A DNA stretch of 64,000 nt. Origin: Stutzerimonas stutzeri. Lineage in GTDB: Bacteria; Pseudomonadota; Gammaproteobacteria; Pseudomonadales; Pseudomonadaceae. Both the position numbers and the translations under genes were made by a program. The first letter of the stretch is position 1; each line of letters opens with the position of its first letter. Under the pieces are notes generated by a model, which was not told the DNA's origin, searched no databases, and worked only from the letters and a program-made list of their open reading frames with translations. The DNA lies in contig DDKB01000022.1 of NCBI GenBank assembly GCA_002339675.1, forward strand, positions 1-64,000, written 5' to 3'. Shown one piece after another: positions 8,492 through 16,709 of the stretch.

Positions 8492-9469
8492 ATGAAAAAG
8501 CATGTCGTGTTGTACAAGTCGCTGTCCGCGCCGCTGATGGCGCGCCTAGAGGCGCAGGCCGAGGTCACGCTCATCGAGCGCCTCGATGCGCAAGGGCTGG
8601 CGCAACTGCGCGATGCCCTGCCCGGCGCCCATGGCCTGCTCGGGGCAAGCCTCAGGCTCGATGCCACCTTGCTGGACCTGGCACCCGATCTGCAGGCCGT
8701 GGCCAGCGTCTCGGTGGGGGTCGACAACTATGACATCGACTACCTGACCGAACGCCGGATCCTGCTCAGCAATACTCCGGACGTCCTGACCGAAACCACC
8801 GCCGACACCGGCTTCGCGCTGATCCTGGCGACCGCCCGGCGGGTCGTGGAGCTGGCCAACATGGTCCGCGCCGGCCAGTGGCAGCAGAACATCGGCCCCC
8901 GCCATTTCGGTAGCGATGTGCATGGCAAGACCCTGGGCATCATCGGCATGGGGCGCATTGGCGAAGCCCTTGCCCAGCGCGGGCACTTCGGCTTCGGCAT
9001 GCCTGTGATCTACCACAGCCACTCGCCCAAGCCGGCGGCCGAGCAGCGCTTCGGTGCGTCCTATCGCAGCCTCGAGGCGCTGCTGCAGGAGGCGGACTTC
9101 ATCTGCCTGACCCTGCCGCTGACCGCGCAAACCCATGGCCTGATCGGCGCGTCAGCCTTCGCCCAGATGCGCCCCGAGAGCATCTTCATCAACATCTCCC
9201 GCGGCAAGGTGGTCGACGAGGCGGCGCTGATCGAGGCGCTGCGCAACGGCCAGATCCGCGGTGCCGGGCTGGATGTCTTCGAGCAGGAACCACTGAGCGC
9301 GGATTCGCCTCTGTTGCAGCTGGATAACGTGGTGGCGACCCCGCACATGGGGTCGGCCACCCACGAGACCCGCGAAGCGATGGCGCGCTGCGCGGTGGAC
9401 AACCTGCTGGCGGCGTTGGCCGGCGAGCGCCCGGCGAACCTGGTGAACCCGGCGGCCTGGCGGGGCTGA
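8492..9469 (+). CDS. kguD: 2-keto-6-phosphogluconate reductase KguD
   Basis: A 325-residue D-2-hydroxyacid dehydrogenase. The NAD(P) fold is at about 149-160 (GIIGMGRIGEAL, with GMGRIG at 152-157). The catalytic triad is visible as Arg in NISRGKVVD, Glu in DVFEQEP and His in TPHMGSAT. It reduces 2-keto-6-phosphogluconate to 6-phosphogluconate, which enters the Entner-Doudoroff and pentose phosphate routes. It is the last gene of the kgu operon. A hairpin of the local REP type follows the stop. Glyoxylate/hydroxypyruvate reductase is the alternative by sequence alone, but context favours KguD. Confidence 0.88.
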   Translation: MKKHVVLYKSLSAPLMARLEAQAEVTLIERLDAQGLAQLRDALPGAHGLLGASLRLDATLLDLAPDLQAVASVSVGVDNYDIDYLTERRILLSNTPDVLTETTADTGFALILATARRVVELANMVRAGQWQQNIGPRHFGSDVHGKTLGIIGMGRIGEALAQRGHFGFGMPVIYHSHSPKPAAEQRFGASYRSLEALLQEADFICLTLPLTAQTHGLIGASAFAQMRPESIFINISRGKVVDEAALIEALRNGQIRGAGLDVFEQEPLSADSPLLQLDNVVATPHMGSATHETREAMARCAVDNLLAALAGERPANLVNPAAWRG

Positions 9470-9490
9470 ACGCCTCTCTGGGCTCGACAA

Positions 9491-9513
9491 GGTGGGCTGA
9501 AGCGGCGCCCACC
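9491..9513. repeat. REP-like hairpin between convergent kguD and the ECF gene
   Basis: GGTGGGC and GCCCACC pair across a 9-base loop in the 66-base gap between two converging genes. There is no U-run, so any termination role would be weak. The GGTGGGCTGAAGC core is shared with the repeat near 3996-4009. Confidence 0.55.
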
Positions 9514-9535
9514 ATGCCCACGCGGCGGAACGCGG

Positions 9536-10801
9536 CTATGACGCGTCCGTCTCGCCCAACTCATCCAGGCGCTGCTGCAAGAAACGCCGCTCCGGCTCCA
9601 GTTGCGCCAGTGCCAGCGCGGCCCGGTAGGCGTCCCGCGCCTCCTCCAGGCGGCCGAGGCGCCGGCAGAAATCGGCGCGGGCCGAATGCAGCAGGTGGTA
9701 GTCGCGTAACTCGCCACGGGCGAGCAGGTCGTCGATCAGCGCCAGGCCGGCGTCGGGGCCCTCGCGCATGGCCACCGCCACCGCGCGGTTCAATTCGATC
9801 ACCGGCGAAGGGCTGACGCGCAGCAGCACGTCGTAGAGCCCGACGATCTGCGCCCAGTCGGTCTGCGCGGCGCTGGGCGCCTCGGCGTGCACGGCTACGA
9901 TCGCCGCCTGCAAGGTGTAGGGGCCGAAACGCCGCGAGGCCAGCGCGCGCTGCACCAGCGCCGACCCTTCCTCGATCTGCGCGCGGTTCCACAGGCTGCG
10001 GTCCTGGTCATCGAGACGCACCAGCTCGCCCGCCGCGTCGGTGCGTGCGGCGCGGCGCGAGTCGTGCAGCAGCATCAGCGCGAGCAGGCCCATCAGCTCC
10101 GGATCCGGCAGCAGTTCGAGCAGCAGCCGGCCCAGCCGGATCGCCTCGGCGCTCAGGCCGGCGCGGGTCAGCTCGGCGCCGCTGGAGGCCGAATAGCCCT
10201 CGTTGAACACCAGATAGATCACCCGCAGCACGTTATCCAGGCGCGCCGGCAGTTCCTCGCGCGAGGGCACACGATAGGGAATCGCGGCGTCACGGATCTT
10301 CTGCTTGGCACGGACGATGCGCTGGGCGATGGTGCTGGGCGAGGCGAGAAAGGCGCGGGCGATCTCCTCGGTCTTCAGGTCGCAGACTTCGCGCAGGGTC
10401 AGCGCCACCTGGGCATCGTTCGGCAGCGCCGGGTGGCAGCAGGTGAAGACCAGTCGCAGGCGATCGTCCTCGAGCCCGTCGAGGTCCCAATCCGGTTCTT
10501 CGGCCGTGTCCAGCTGGTCGGCCAACAGGCTCAGCGAGGCGTTGAAGCGCGCCCGTCGGCGCAGGCCGTCGATGGCCTTGAAACGCCCAGCCGAGACCAG
10601 CCAGGCACGCGGGTTGGCCGGGATGCCGTCGGCCGGCCACTGCTGCAGCGCGGCGAAGAAGGCATCGTGCAAGGCCTCCTCGGCCAGGTCGAAGTCACCG
10701 AGCAGGCGGATCAGGGTCGCCAGTACGCGCCGCGACTCGCTGCGGTAGATGGCCTCGACCGCCCGCTGGCTGGCCGCGTCGCCACCCGATGTAGGCGTCA
10801 C
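9536..10801 (-). CDS. ECF42-type RNA polymerase sigma factor with C-terminal helical extension
   Basis: A 421-residue sigma factor, more than twice the usual ECF length. Residues about 10-80 are sigma region 2 (ESRRVLATLIRLLGDFDLAE, then NPRAWLVSAGRFKAIDGLRRR). Region 4 is at about 115-175 (LTLREVCDLKTEEIARAFL). The remaining 240 residues, with AVAVAMREGPDAGL and LHSARADFCRRLGRLEEA, form a TPR-like extension. This architecture beside DGPF proteins defines the ECF42 group, which has no anti-sigma factor and depends on the extension. The start is GTG 10801, with cggagcgg upstream. It is the last gene of a leftward four-gene unit. The inducing signal is unknown. Confidence 0.88.
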   Translation of the reverse strand: MTPTSGGDAASQRAVEAIYRSESRRVLATLIRLLGDFDLAEEALHDAFFAALQQWPADGIPANPRAWLVSAGRFKAIDGLRRRARFNASLSLLADQLDTAEEPDWDLDGLEDDRLRLVFTCCHPALPNDAQVALTLREVCDLKTEEIARAFLASPSTIAQRIVRAKQKIRDAAIPYRVPSREELPARLDNVLRVIYLVFNEGYSASSGAELTRAGLSAEAIRLGRLLLELLPDPELMGLLALMLLHDSRRAARTDAAGELVRLDDQDRSLWNRAQIEEGSALVQRALASRRFGPYTLQAAIVAVHAEAPSAAQTDWAQIVGLYDVLLRVSPSPVIELNRAVAVAMREGPDAGLALIDDLLARGELRDYHLLHSARADFCRRLGRLEEARDAYRAALALAQLEPERRFLQQRLDELGETDAS

Positions 10802-10820
10802 GCCGAGCCGCTCCGGTGGC

Positions 10821-11177
10821 TCAACGATCAGGCAACTGGCGCAGCGGGCGGACCTCGATACTGCCCAGCGCGGCCGGCGGAATCTTCGCCGCCAGTTGCA
10901 CCGCTTCGTCGAAGTCCGCCGCCTCCAGCAGGTAGAAGCCGGCCAGTTGCTCGCGGGTTTCGGCGAACGGGCCGTCGACCACCGAGACCGCGCCTTCGCG
11001 TACCCGCACGGTCTTGGCGGTGCGTACCGACTGCAGCGGCTCGCCGGCGACGAAATGCCCGCTTTCCTGCAGGCGCGCGCTGTTGGCCAGGCACTGATCG
11101 ACCAGCGCGAGCCACTGCTCGTCGGTCATGGCATCCACGCGTTGTTCGTCGTAATAGACCAGGCACAGGTATTTCAT
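10821..11177 (-). CDS. DGPF/YCII-family protein, ECF42-associated
   Basis: A 118-residue YCII-fold (DGPF) protein beginning MKYLCLVYYDEQR. It carries the family motif DGPFAETREQLAGFYLLEA and ends in EVRPLRQLP. I chose ATG 11177, which is preceded by ggaga at good spacing, over the longer in-frame starts at 11189 and 11210. Proteins of this family are the usual partners and targets of ECF42 sigma factors; their biochemical role is not known. The sigma factor gene starts 19 bases downstream. Confidence 0.88.
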   Translation of the reverse strand: MKYLCLVYYDEQRVDAMTDEQWLALVDQCLANSARLQESGHFVAGEPLQSVRTAKTVRVREGAVSVVDGPFAETREQLAGFYLLEAADFDEAVQLAAKIPPAALGSIEVRPLRQLPDR

Positions 11178-11241
11178 GCGGTTCTCCATCGAGACCATGC
11201 CAGCCGACAACCATAGCAGCCGGCACGCGGTGCGGCGCCAT

Positions 11242-11685
11242 TCAGGGTTCGAGGCCGAAGATTACCTGGCCGCTGGCCATGTCGAAGGGCATCGAGAAGT
11301 GCTCGTGGACGACCTTCCAGTCGCCGCCTTGCAAGCGCCAGCAGCGGGTGCCACGCATCCAGGCCGTCTGCATCTCGCCTTTCTCGTTGGAACCGCCGCA
11401 GTGGTTCAGCGAATAGCTGAACGCGAGGTCGCCGCTGGCAATCACCTCGACGTCGCCGATCTCGAAGAAGCCCTCGCCCTGGCAGAAGTCGAAGCAGCGC
11501 TGCCAGTGGGCGCGATAGGCCTCGACGCCCTTGAACTGCAGTTCGCCGACGGCATCGTAGGCCACCACGTCGGGCGCGTACTGGGCCATGATGCGGTCGA
11601 GGTCCTTGACCGCCACGGCCTGCTGGAACTCGGCCATCCGCTCACGGATGCGGGCTTCGCCATTCTGTGCGTTCGTCGTGTTCAT
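11242..11685 (-). CDS. NTF2-like/SnoaL-fold protein
   Basis: A 147-residue soluble protein of the NTF2/SnoaL superfamily. It shows the typical order: helix (AEFQQAVAVKDLDRIMAQY), YAPDVVAYD, a pocket strand region (FKGVEAYRAHWQRCF), VIASGDLAFSYSLNHCGG and a terminal WKVVHEHFSMPF. The family includes small-molecule isomerases, hydrolases and binding proteins. The ending resembles ketosteroid-isomerase-like and DUF4440-like proteins. It lies between two DGPF genes on the same strand with gaps of 56 and 64 bases, so it is probably in the ECF42 operon. The substrate cannot be told from sequence. Confidence 0.82.
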   Translation of the reverse strand: MNTTNAQNGEARIRERMAEFQQAVAVKDLDRIMAQYAPDVVAYDAVGELQFKGVEAYRAHWQRCFDFCQGEGFFEIGDVEVIASGDLAFSYSLNHCGGSNEKGEMQTAWMRGTRCWRLQGGDWKVVHEHFSMPFDMASGQVIFGLEP

Positions 11686-11741
11686 GTGCGTCTCCTCATG
11701 GAGTCTGAAAGGGATCGAGCGGGTACCACCACGGCCAGCGC

Positions 11742-12098
11742 TCAGGGCGGAGCACGCGGGTGCAGCGGCCGCACTTCGGCGTAACCCAGGCGCACCGGCG
11801 GAATGCGGGAGGCCAGCAGGATGGCGTCGTTGAGATCGTTGGCCTCGAACAGGTAGATGGCCGAGGGCTGCTCGCGCCCGGCGAAGACCGGCCCGTCGCG
11901 CAGCACCAGCCGGTCGCCCTGGATATGCAAGGTGGTGGCGTTGCAGGTCGGCTGCAGCGCCTCGCCGATGATCAGCCGGCCGCTGCGCTGCAGGCCCTCG
12001 CGGAAGGCGCGCGTTTCCGCCTCCAGCGCCCTGTTGACGGCTGCCGACAGGCCGCTCTGGGCTGCTTCATCGAGGTAGACCAGGCACAGATAACGCAT
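11742..12098 (-). CDS. DGPF/YCII-family protein, first gene of the ECF42 operon
   Basis: A 118-residue paralogue of the DGPF protein two genes downstream (MRYLCLVYLDEAAQ, SRIPPVRLGYAEVRPLHP). Its signature reads DGPVFAGREQPSAIYLFEA, with Val in the position of the Phe of DGPF. I chose ATG 12098 because MRYLCLVY aligns with the start of the sister protein; the longer frame to 12182 would cover the promoter motif. It is divergent from the lactonase-like gene. The candidate ECF42 promoter lies 36 bases upstream. Confidence 0.85.
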   Translation of the reverse strand: MRYLCLVYLDEAAQSGLSAAVNRALEAETRAFREGLQRSGRLIIGEALQPTCNATTLHIQGDRLVLRDGPVFAGREQPSAIYLFEANDLNDAILLASRIPPVRLGYAEVRPLHPRAPP

Positions 12099-12133
12099 TG
12101 CGATCCCCTTGCCAGCGTGTTTCCTTACCCCTT

Positions 12134-12161
12134 GGTCGTACCGGCAGGGACGAAATCGACA
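12134..12161 (-). promoter_or_regulatory. Candidate ECF42 promoter
   Basis: On the minus strand a TGTCGA element (plus 12156-12161) is followed after 17 bases by CGACC (plus 12134-12138), just ahead of the first DGPF gene. From memory of the characterised ECF42 group, its promoters carry TGTCGA at -35 and a CGA-type -10. Position and spacing fit, but it is a motif match only. Confidence 0.5.
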
Positions 12162-12247
12162 GGATCGTGGCTCTCGCGGCAAATTTATTCGCGATTACGC
12201 GCTCCAACGCGGATCAGGCAATCCAACCCGTGACCAAGGAGCGACTC

Positions 12248-13438
12248 ATGCGTGGTTCATCGCGCGCGCTATCCCTCATCCGCGTCGGCCTCGCCGCGGC
12301 CCTTCTGACCGTTGGCACCACGGGAGCGGCGGCACCCATGTACACGTTACTGATTGGCAGCTACACCGGCGAAGGCAACAGCGAGGGCATCTACCGTCTG
12401 CAGTTCGACGCCGAGACCGGCCGGATCGAGCCGCAGCCGCTGCAGGTGGTCAAGACCGAGAACCCGTCCTGGCTGCTGCTGGACCTCAACCGCAACCGCC
12501 TCTACGCCGCCAACGAGAACGGCCCGGGCCAGCGCGACCCGGTGGGGCGGGTCAGCGCCTTCATGATCGCCCCGGCCAGCGGCAAGCTCTCGCCGCTGGC
12601 GCAACAGGTCACCCTGGGCGACGAACCCACCCACCTGAGCCAGAGCCGAGACGGCCGCTACCTGTTCGTCTCCAACTACGGCGTCAACGCCAATCCCGGC
12701 GGCAGCCTGGCGGTGATGCCCACCGCCAAAGACGGCACGCTGATGCCGGTCACCCAGATCCTCACCCACCCGGCGAGCAAGGTGCACGCTGAGCGCCAGC
12801 AATCGGCCCATGTGCACTCGGCGGTGATGTCGCCGGACGGCAAGACGCTGTTCGTCAGCGACCTGGGCGCCGACAGGATCTTTGTCTACCGCTACGACCC
12901 GGCCAACGCCGAACGCCCGCTGTCGCCCGCCGACCCGGCCTTCATCAGCCTGCCGGAGGGCAGCGGCCCGCGGCATCTGGCGTTCAGCCCGGACGGCAGC
13001 CAGGCCTATGCGACGCTGGAACTGAGCGCCCAGGTGGCGCGCTTCGACCATGTCGACGGCAGCCTGGTGCAGCGCCAGCTGGTCGACCTGGCCGCCGGTG
13101 ACGAGCCGCGCCTGCACTCGCCCGGCGCCATCCACCCTTCGGCCGACGGCCGCTTCGTCTACGTCAGCGATCGCGCCGAGAAGAACCGCATCATGGTGTA
13201 TGAAGTCGAGGAGACCGGCATGCTGCGCGAGATCCAGCAGCGCGACAGCGAGGGCCGCGAGCCACGCGAATTCGCCATCGACCCCAGCGGCCACTATCTG
13301 ATCGTGGCCAACCAGAAGAGCGACGCGCTGGTGGTGCTACACCGCGATCCGGACAGCGGCAAACTGGGCGATACGGTGCAGACCCTGCCGATGGGCCGGC
13401 CGTCGGACGTGAAGTTCATCGATCGCAGCGCGCCCTAG
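12248..13438 (+). CDS. Exported lactonase-like beta-propeller (6-phosphogluconolactonase/PF10282 family)
   Basis: A 396-residue protein with an N-terminal signal peptide (RALSLIRVGLAAALLTVGTT, cleavage near GAAA), then a seven-bladed propeller of the lactonase family. It shows repeated blades such as MYTLLIGSYTGEGNSEGIYR, HLSQSRDGRYLFVSNYG, HSAVMSPDGKTLFVSDLG and GPRHLAFSPDGSQAYATLE. I chose ATG 12248, behind aaggag, over the much longer open frame. The family includes cytoplasmic 6-phosphogluconolactonase (Pgl/YbhE) and many exported proteins of unproven substrate. Export suggests it acts on a periplasmic sugar lactone, not on a phosphorylated one; that is inference. Confidence 0.85.
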   Translation: MRGSSRALSLIRVGLAAALLTVGTTGAAAPMYTLLIGSYTGEGNSEGIYRLQFDAETGRIEPQPLQVVKTENPSWLLLDLNRNRLYAANENGPGQRDPVGRVSAFMIAPASGKLSPLAQQVTLGDEPTHLSQSRDGRYLFVSNYGVNANPGGSLAVMPTAKDGTLMPVTQILTHPASKVHAERQQSAHVHSAVMSPDGKTLFVSDLGADRIFVYRYDPANAERPLSPADPAFISLPEGSGPRHLAFSPDGSQAYATLELSAQVARFDHVDGSLVQRQLVDLAAGDEPRLHSPGAIHPSADGRFVYVSDRAEKNRIMVYEVEETGMLREIQQRDSEGREPREFAIDPSGHYLIVANQKSDALVVLHRDPDSGKLGDTVQTLPMGRPSDVKFIDRSAP

Positions 13439-13505
13439 GACGTAAGTCCAGACGGAAATCCGCCTGGACCAGGACGCGCCAGGCATTGAGCCAGGCGTGC
13501 CCTGC

Positions 13506-14201
13506 CTAGAGATTCTCGGCGAGGAACACCAAGCTGCGGCCATGCGCCAGCGCGGCGGCGTTCTGGTTGTACATGGGCCGCGCCCAGCAGTTGAAACCGT
13601 GGTCGACGCCTGGGTAGGTCTCGATCTGCGCCTGGCCGACCTGGCCCATCTTCTGCTGCACGGCGGCGACCGCATCGGAGTCGATATGCTGGTCTTCCTC
13701 GGCGAAGTGGAACAGCGTCGGGCATTTGATCTTCTCCGCCTGATCCAGACGCTTCTCGATGCTGCCGGGGTAGTAACAGACCGCGGCATCGACGCTCTGG
13801 TGGGCGGCCAGCAGAAACGACAGCACGCCGCCCATGCAGTAGCCCACCGAGGCCACGCGGCCACTGCACTCGTCGCGCCCGCGCAGGAGATCGGCGCTGC
13901 GGCGCAGATCGTCAATGGCAAGCTCGAAGTCCAGCGCCTGCATCAGGGCGAAGGCGCGTTCCCAGTCCTCTTCTCCATAGCCAAGCTGGACGCCCGGCTC
14001 GCTACGCCAGAACAGGTCCGGCGCCAGGACGACATAGCCATCGGACGCATACTGGTCGGCGACCGACTGGATGTGCGCGTTCACCCCGAAGATTTCCTGA
14101 ATCAGCACGATGCCGGGGCCGTGTCCGGTGGGAGGCAGCGCCAGGTAGCCCTTGAAGCTCTTGCCGTCCTGCGCGGGAATGTCGATCCACTGTGAAGTCA
14201 T
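13506..14201 (-). CDS. Dienelactone hydrolase family protein
   Basis: A 231-residue alpha/beta hydrolase of the dienelactone hydrolase family. The nucleophile elbow is GYCMGG with Cys as nucleophile. The acid lies in the FHFAEEDQHID region and the catalytic His is in GVDHGFNCW. The opening IVLIQEIFGVNAHIQ is a family hallmark. It is a cytoplasmic enzyme likely to open lactone or ester rings; the physiological substrate is unknown because no aromatic catabolic genes are adjacent. ATG 14201 gives normal family length; the longer frame to 14261 adds unrelated residues. It converges with the lactonase-like gene across 67 bases. Confidence 0.87.
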   Translation of the reverse strand: MTSQWIDIPAQDGKSFKGYLALPPTGHGPGIVLIQEIFGVNAHIQSVADQYASDGYVVLAPDLFWRSEPGVQLGYGEEDWERAFALMQALDFELAIDDLRRSADLLRGRDECSGRVASVGYCMGGVLSFLLAAHQSVDAAVCYYPGSIEKRLDQAEKIKCPTLFHFAEEDQHIDSDAVAAVQQKMGQVGQAQIETYPGVDHGFNCWARPMYNQNAAALAHGRSLVFLAENL

Positions 14202-14333
14202 GCCAGTCTCCGTCGGTTTGGGTGATGAGGCAGTCCTGACCGTGCGAAGCACGCCGGTCAACAGGGTTGCGACAGGTCGCGGCCGGGCGAGTTCGCCTGC
14301 GGCCGCTTTACCGGCGGAAACGGCCGACGCGGC

Positions 14334-14666
14334 TCAGCGCCGGCGCGGCAGCAGCGAGGCGACCAGTTCGGTGAAGGCGGGGCTGGGCCGGTCGAGGGCG
14401 AAGCCCATGTCGAAAGAGTCTCGGCGCGTGTCCTTGCCCACCCACTGGCAGATGACCACCACCTCGATCACCTGCAGGCGCTCGCCATGGCTCGGCACGT
14501 GCAGGCACATCTCGTAGCAGCCGCCGATGGACAGCGGCTGGCGCGCCACCAGCCGCAGGCCGCCAATGGACAGGTCGCCGACATAGCCCATCGGGTCGCC
14601 ACTGAGGCGATTGGTGACCTGGATGCGGCTGAGGTGGCGGAAGTCGAGGCGGCTGTGTTGGCGCAT
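14334..14666 (-). CDS. PilZ domain protein
   Basis: A 110-residue single-domain PilZ protein. It has the c-di-GMP binding motif RxxxR at residues 2-6 (RQHSR) and the second motif DLSIGG at about 31-36, followed by the beta-barrel strands (GGLRLVARQPL, VVVICQWVG, DMGFALD). The intact motifs imply that it binds cyclic di-GMP. A stand-alone PilZ domain would pass the signal to an unknown partner by contact. It is not obviously in an operon. The other c-di-GMP gene seen here is the HD-GYP fragment at the left edge. Confidence 0.87.
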   Translation of the reverse strand: MRQHSRLDFRHLSRIQVTNRLSGDPMGYVGDLSIGGLRLVARQPLSIGGCYEMCLHVPSHGERLQVIEVVVICQWVGKDTRRDSFDMGFALDRPSPAFTELVASLLPRRR

Positions 14667-14811
14667 GGTGGGACCCTTGGCGGACGCGGCAGACCGGTGG
14701 CACCGCGCCGGGCCCCGACCGGGCCGCCGGCGGACGGTGCGTTCACAGCCAGCAGGCGACCGAAACGCTGCCGGACTTAAGCCGACCGGTCTGCGCCCGT
14801 GCGTCGTCCGC

Positions 14812-15030
14812 TCAGCTGCGTGACGGCCGCGCCTGGTCGCGCTTGCGCGCCGGGTCCTCGCTGACCTCCTCGGTCATGTCGGCGGGCACGTTGTAGGCGC
14901 CACCCGGCACGTCATGGCGGTCGCCGCCGGCCGCTTCGCCGTTGCTGGTGCTGCGTGTCCGCTCGTCGCGCGGCTGCTGTTGCTGAGTTCGGGCGTCGCC
15001 TCTTTCATCGTCACGCGTGGATGCGTTCAT
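14812..15030 (-). CDS. Small hydrophilic charged protein, function unknown
   Basis: A 72-residue open frame with a very strong ribosome site (acggaggtttc before ATG 15030). The product has no membrane segment or cysteine and is rich in Arg, Asp, Gln and Glu (four Gln in a row near residue 17), so it is probably disordered. I recognise no family. The ribosome site is the main reason to accept it; the GC-rich context makes chance frames common. It lies between the PilZ gene and a divergent iron-enzyme gene, with more than 100 bases free on each side. Confidence 0.5.
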   Translation of the reverse strand: MNASTRDDERGDARTQQQQPRDERTRSTSNGEAAGGDRHDVPGGAYNVPADMTEEVSEDPARKRDQARPSRS

Positions 15031-15246
15031 GAAACCTCCGTCTGCTGGGTAGCGGTTGCTGAATCAACGGACATCGCGTTGCCTGACCGCAGTGCCCTCA
15101 TAGCTACGAAGTCGACGGGCGCCGGAAGTTGCACCGGCATTGGCGGCCAAAGCTGACCGGCCGTTCAGCAGGTGCGCTGAACTTATCCCCGCCGGCGCCG
15201 GCCCAAAAATCATCTGGGCCCTGCCCCACTGCCACCGTGTGAAGCC

Positions 15247-16680
15247 ATGCAACTGACTCGAAGCCTGCCCGTAGACGCCGTCCCCGTGACCATGGAGACG
15301 CCCGCGCCCGCCAGGTCGCTGTACTTCGACCTGCTCGACAGCCCCGAGGCCCCGCGCGTCCGCGCACGCGCGGCCGACTACCTCGCCAGCCAGCTGGAGG
15401 TTGCCGCCGGGCTGCCCTGCGACCTGCCGGCGACCCCGTCCGACCTCGACGCCTGGCTCGAGGCCCACGTCAGCCGGGTCGGCAGCGAGTACCAGCACTA
15501 CCTCGAGGCCCGCCGCGCCGGCGCGCCACGGCGCTACTTTTCCAGCAAGGCCCATGCACTGCACTTCCTGCGCGGCGTGGCGCCGACCAAGCTGGTCGAT
15601 GGCGCCTGGCTCTACGGCCTGCTGCAGCGCTGGAACGACGATCGCTTCACCGCGCTGATCCAGACCTACCTGGAAGAGCTGGGCGAAGGGCAGCCGGAAA
15701 AGAACCACGTGGTGCTGTACCGCAAGCTGCTGGCCAGCCAGGGCTGCGACGACTGGCAGCGCCTGGACGACGATCACTTCGTGCAGGGCGCGATCCAGCT
15801 GGCCCTGGCCGCCCACGCCGAGCAGTTTCTGCCGGAAATCATCGGCTTCAACCTGGGTTACGAGCAGTTGCCGCTGCACCTGCTGATCAGCGCCTACGAG
15901 CTCACCGAGCTGGGCATCGATCCCTACTATTTCACCCTGCACGTGACGGTCGACAATGCCGACAACGGCCACGCGAAAAAGGCCATCCAGGGCCTGCTCG
16001 CCGCCTGGCCACAGGTGGGCAACCGCGACGCGTTCTACCGCCGGGTGGTCAACGGCTATCGCCTGAACGACCTGGGCGCCAGCACGCTCTCGGTGATCGC
16101 CGGCTTCGAGCCGGAACAGGAAGTGCAGCGCGTGCTGGAGAAAAAGGCCGGCGTCGGCCAGTTCGTGCATTCGGATTACTGCCGCTTCGACGGCCGCACG
16201 GTCAACCAGTGGCTGGCCGATCCGGAGTCGATTCCTCAATTCCTCGATACCCTGCAGCGGCGCAACTGGATCAAGCGGCACGAAGATCCGCAGCACAGCC
16301 GCTTCTGGCAGCTCATCACCGGCGAACAGGCACCGATGTTCGGGGTTTTCAGCGGGCACGAGCAGCAGCTGATCCACGACTGGATCGCCGGTGACTGGCT
16401 GGCCGAGCAGCCGGCACCCCGTGGCCGGCCCCAACCACCGACGTCCGTTGGCCGCGCCAGCCGACACCCCCAGGCGATCGAGCGCGACACCGCTGCCCGG
16501 CCCGCGCCGGCCAATGGCAGCGACTTCGACCAGGAGGCGCTTGTGCTCGAACAGCAACTGGCGCAGCTGCCTGATCGTGCGGCGCGCATGCAGCACCTGC
16601 TGCCGCTGCTCGCCCCGACCCGTCACCACAGCGCCGCCGGGCTGCTGGCGACGCGCATCTTCACGGACCTGTTCAACTAG
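15247..16680 (+). CDS. Iron-containing redox enzyme, heme-oxygenase-like fold
   Basis: A 477-residue protein whose core (about 40-380) resembles the iron-containing redox enzyme family PF14518, a heme-oxygenase-like diiron fold. Candidate metal ligands are Glu206 in GFNLGYE and His232, Asp236/Asp239 and His242 in the helix LHVTVDNADNGHA. Helix-rich segments SSKAHALHFLRGVAP and KNHVVLYRKLLA fit. The last 80 residues are a Pro/Arg-rich linker plus a small helical end, outside the domain. Relatives with this fold carry out oxidative chemistry on amino acids or fatty acids. The methyltransferase gene 29 bases downstream probably shares its transcript. Substrate unknown. An in-frame ATG at 15292 (Met16) is an alternative start. 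Confidence 0.75.
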   Translation: MQLTRSLPVDAVPVTMETPAPARSLYFDLLDSPEAPRVRARAADYLASQLEVAAGLPCDLPATPSDLDAWLEAHVSRVGSEYQHYLEARRAGAPRRYFSSKAHALHFLRGVAPTKLVDGAWLYGLLQRWNDDRFTALIQTYLEELGEGQPEKNHVVLYRKLLASQGCDDWQRLDDDHFVQGAIQLALAAHAEQFLPEIIGFNLGYEQLPLHLLISAYELTELGIDPYYFTLHVTVDNADNGHAKKAIQGLLAAWPQVGNRDAFYRRVVNGYRLNDLGASTLSVIAGFEPEQEVQRVLEKKAGVGQFVHSDYCRFDGRTVNQWLADPESIPQFLDTLQRRNWIKRHEDPQHSRFWQLITGEQAPMFGVFSGHEQQLIHDWIAGDWLAEQPAPRGRPQPPTSVGRASRHPQAIERDTAARPAPANGSDFDQEALVLEQQLAQLPDRAARMQHLLPLLAPTRHHSAAGLLATRIFTDLFN

Positions 16681-16709
16681 AGAAGGCGACACTCGCCAGG
16701 GAACTGCAC

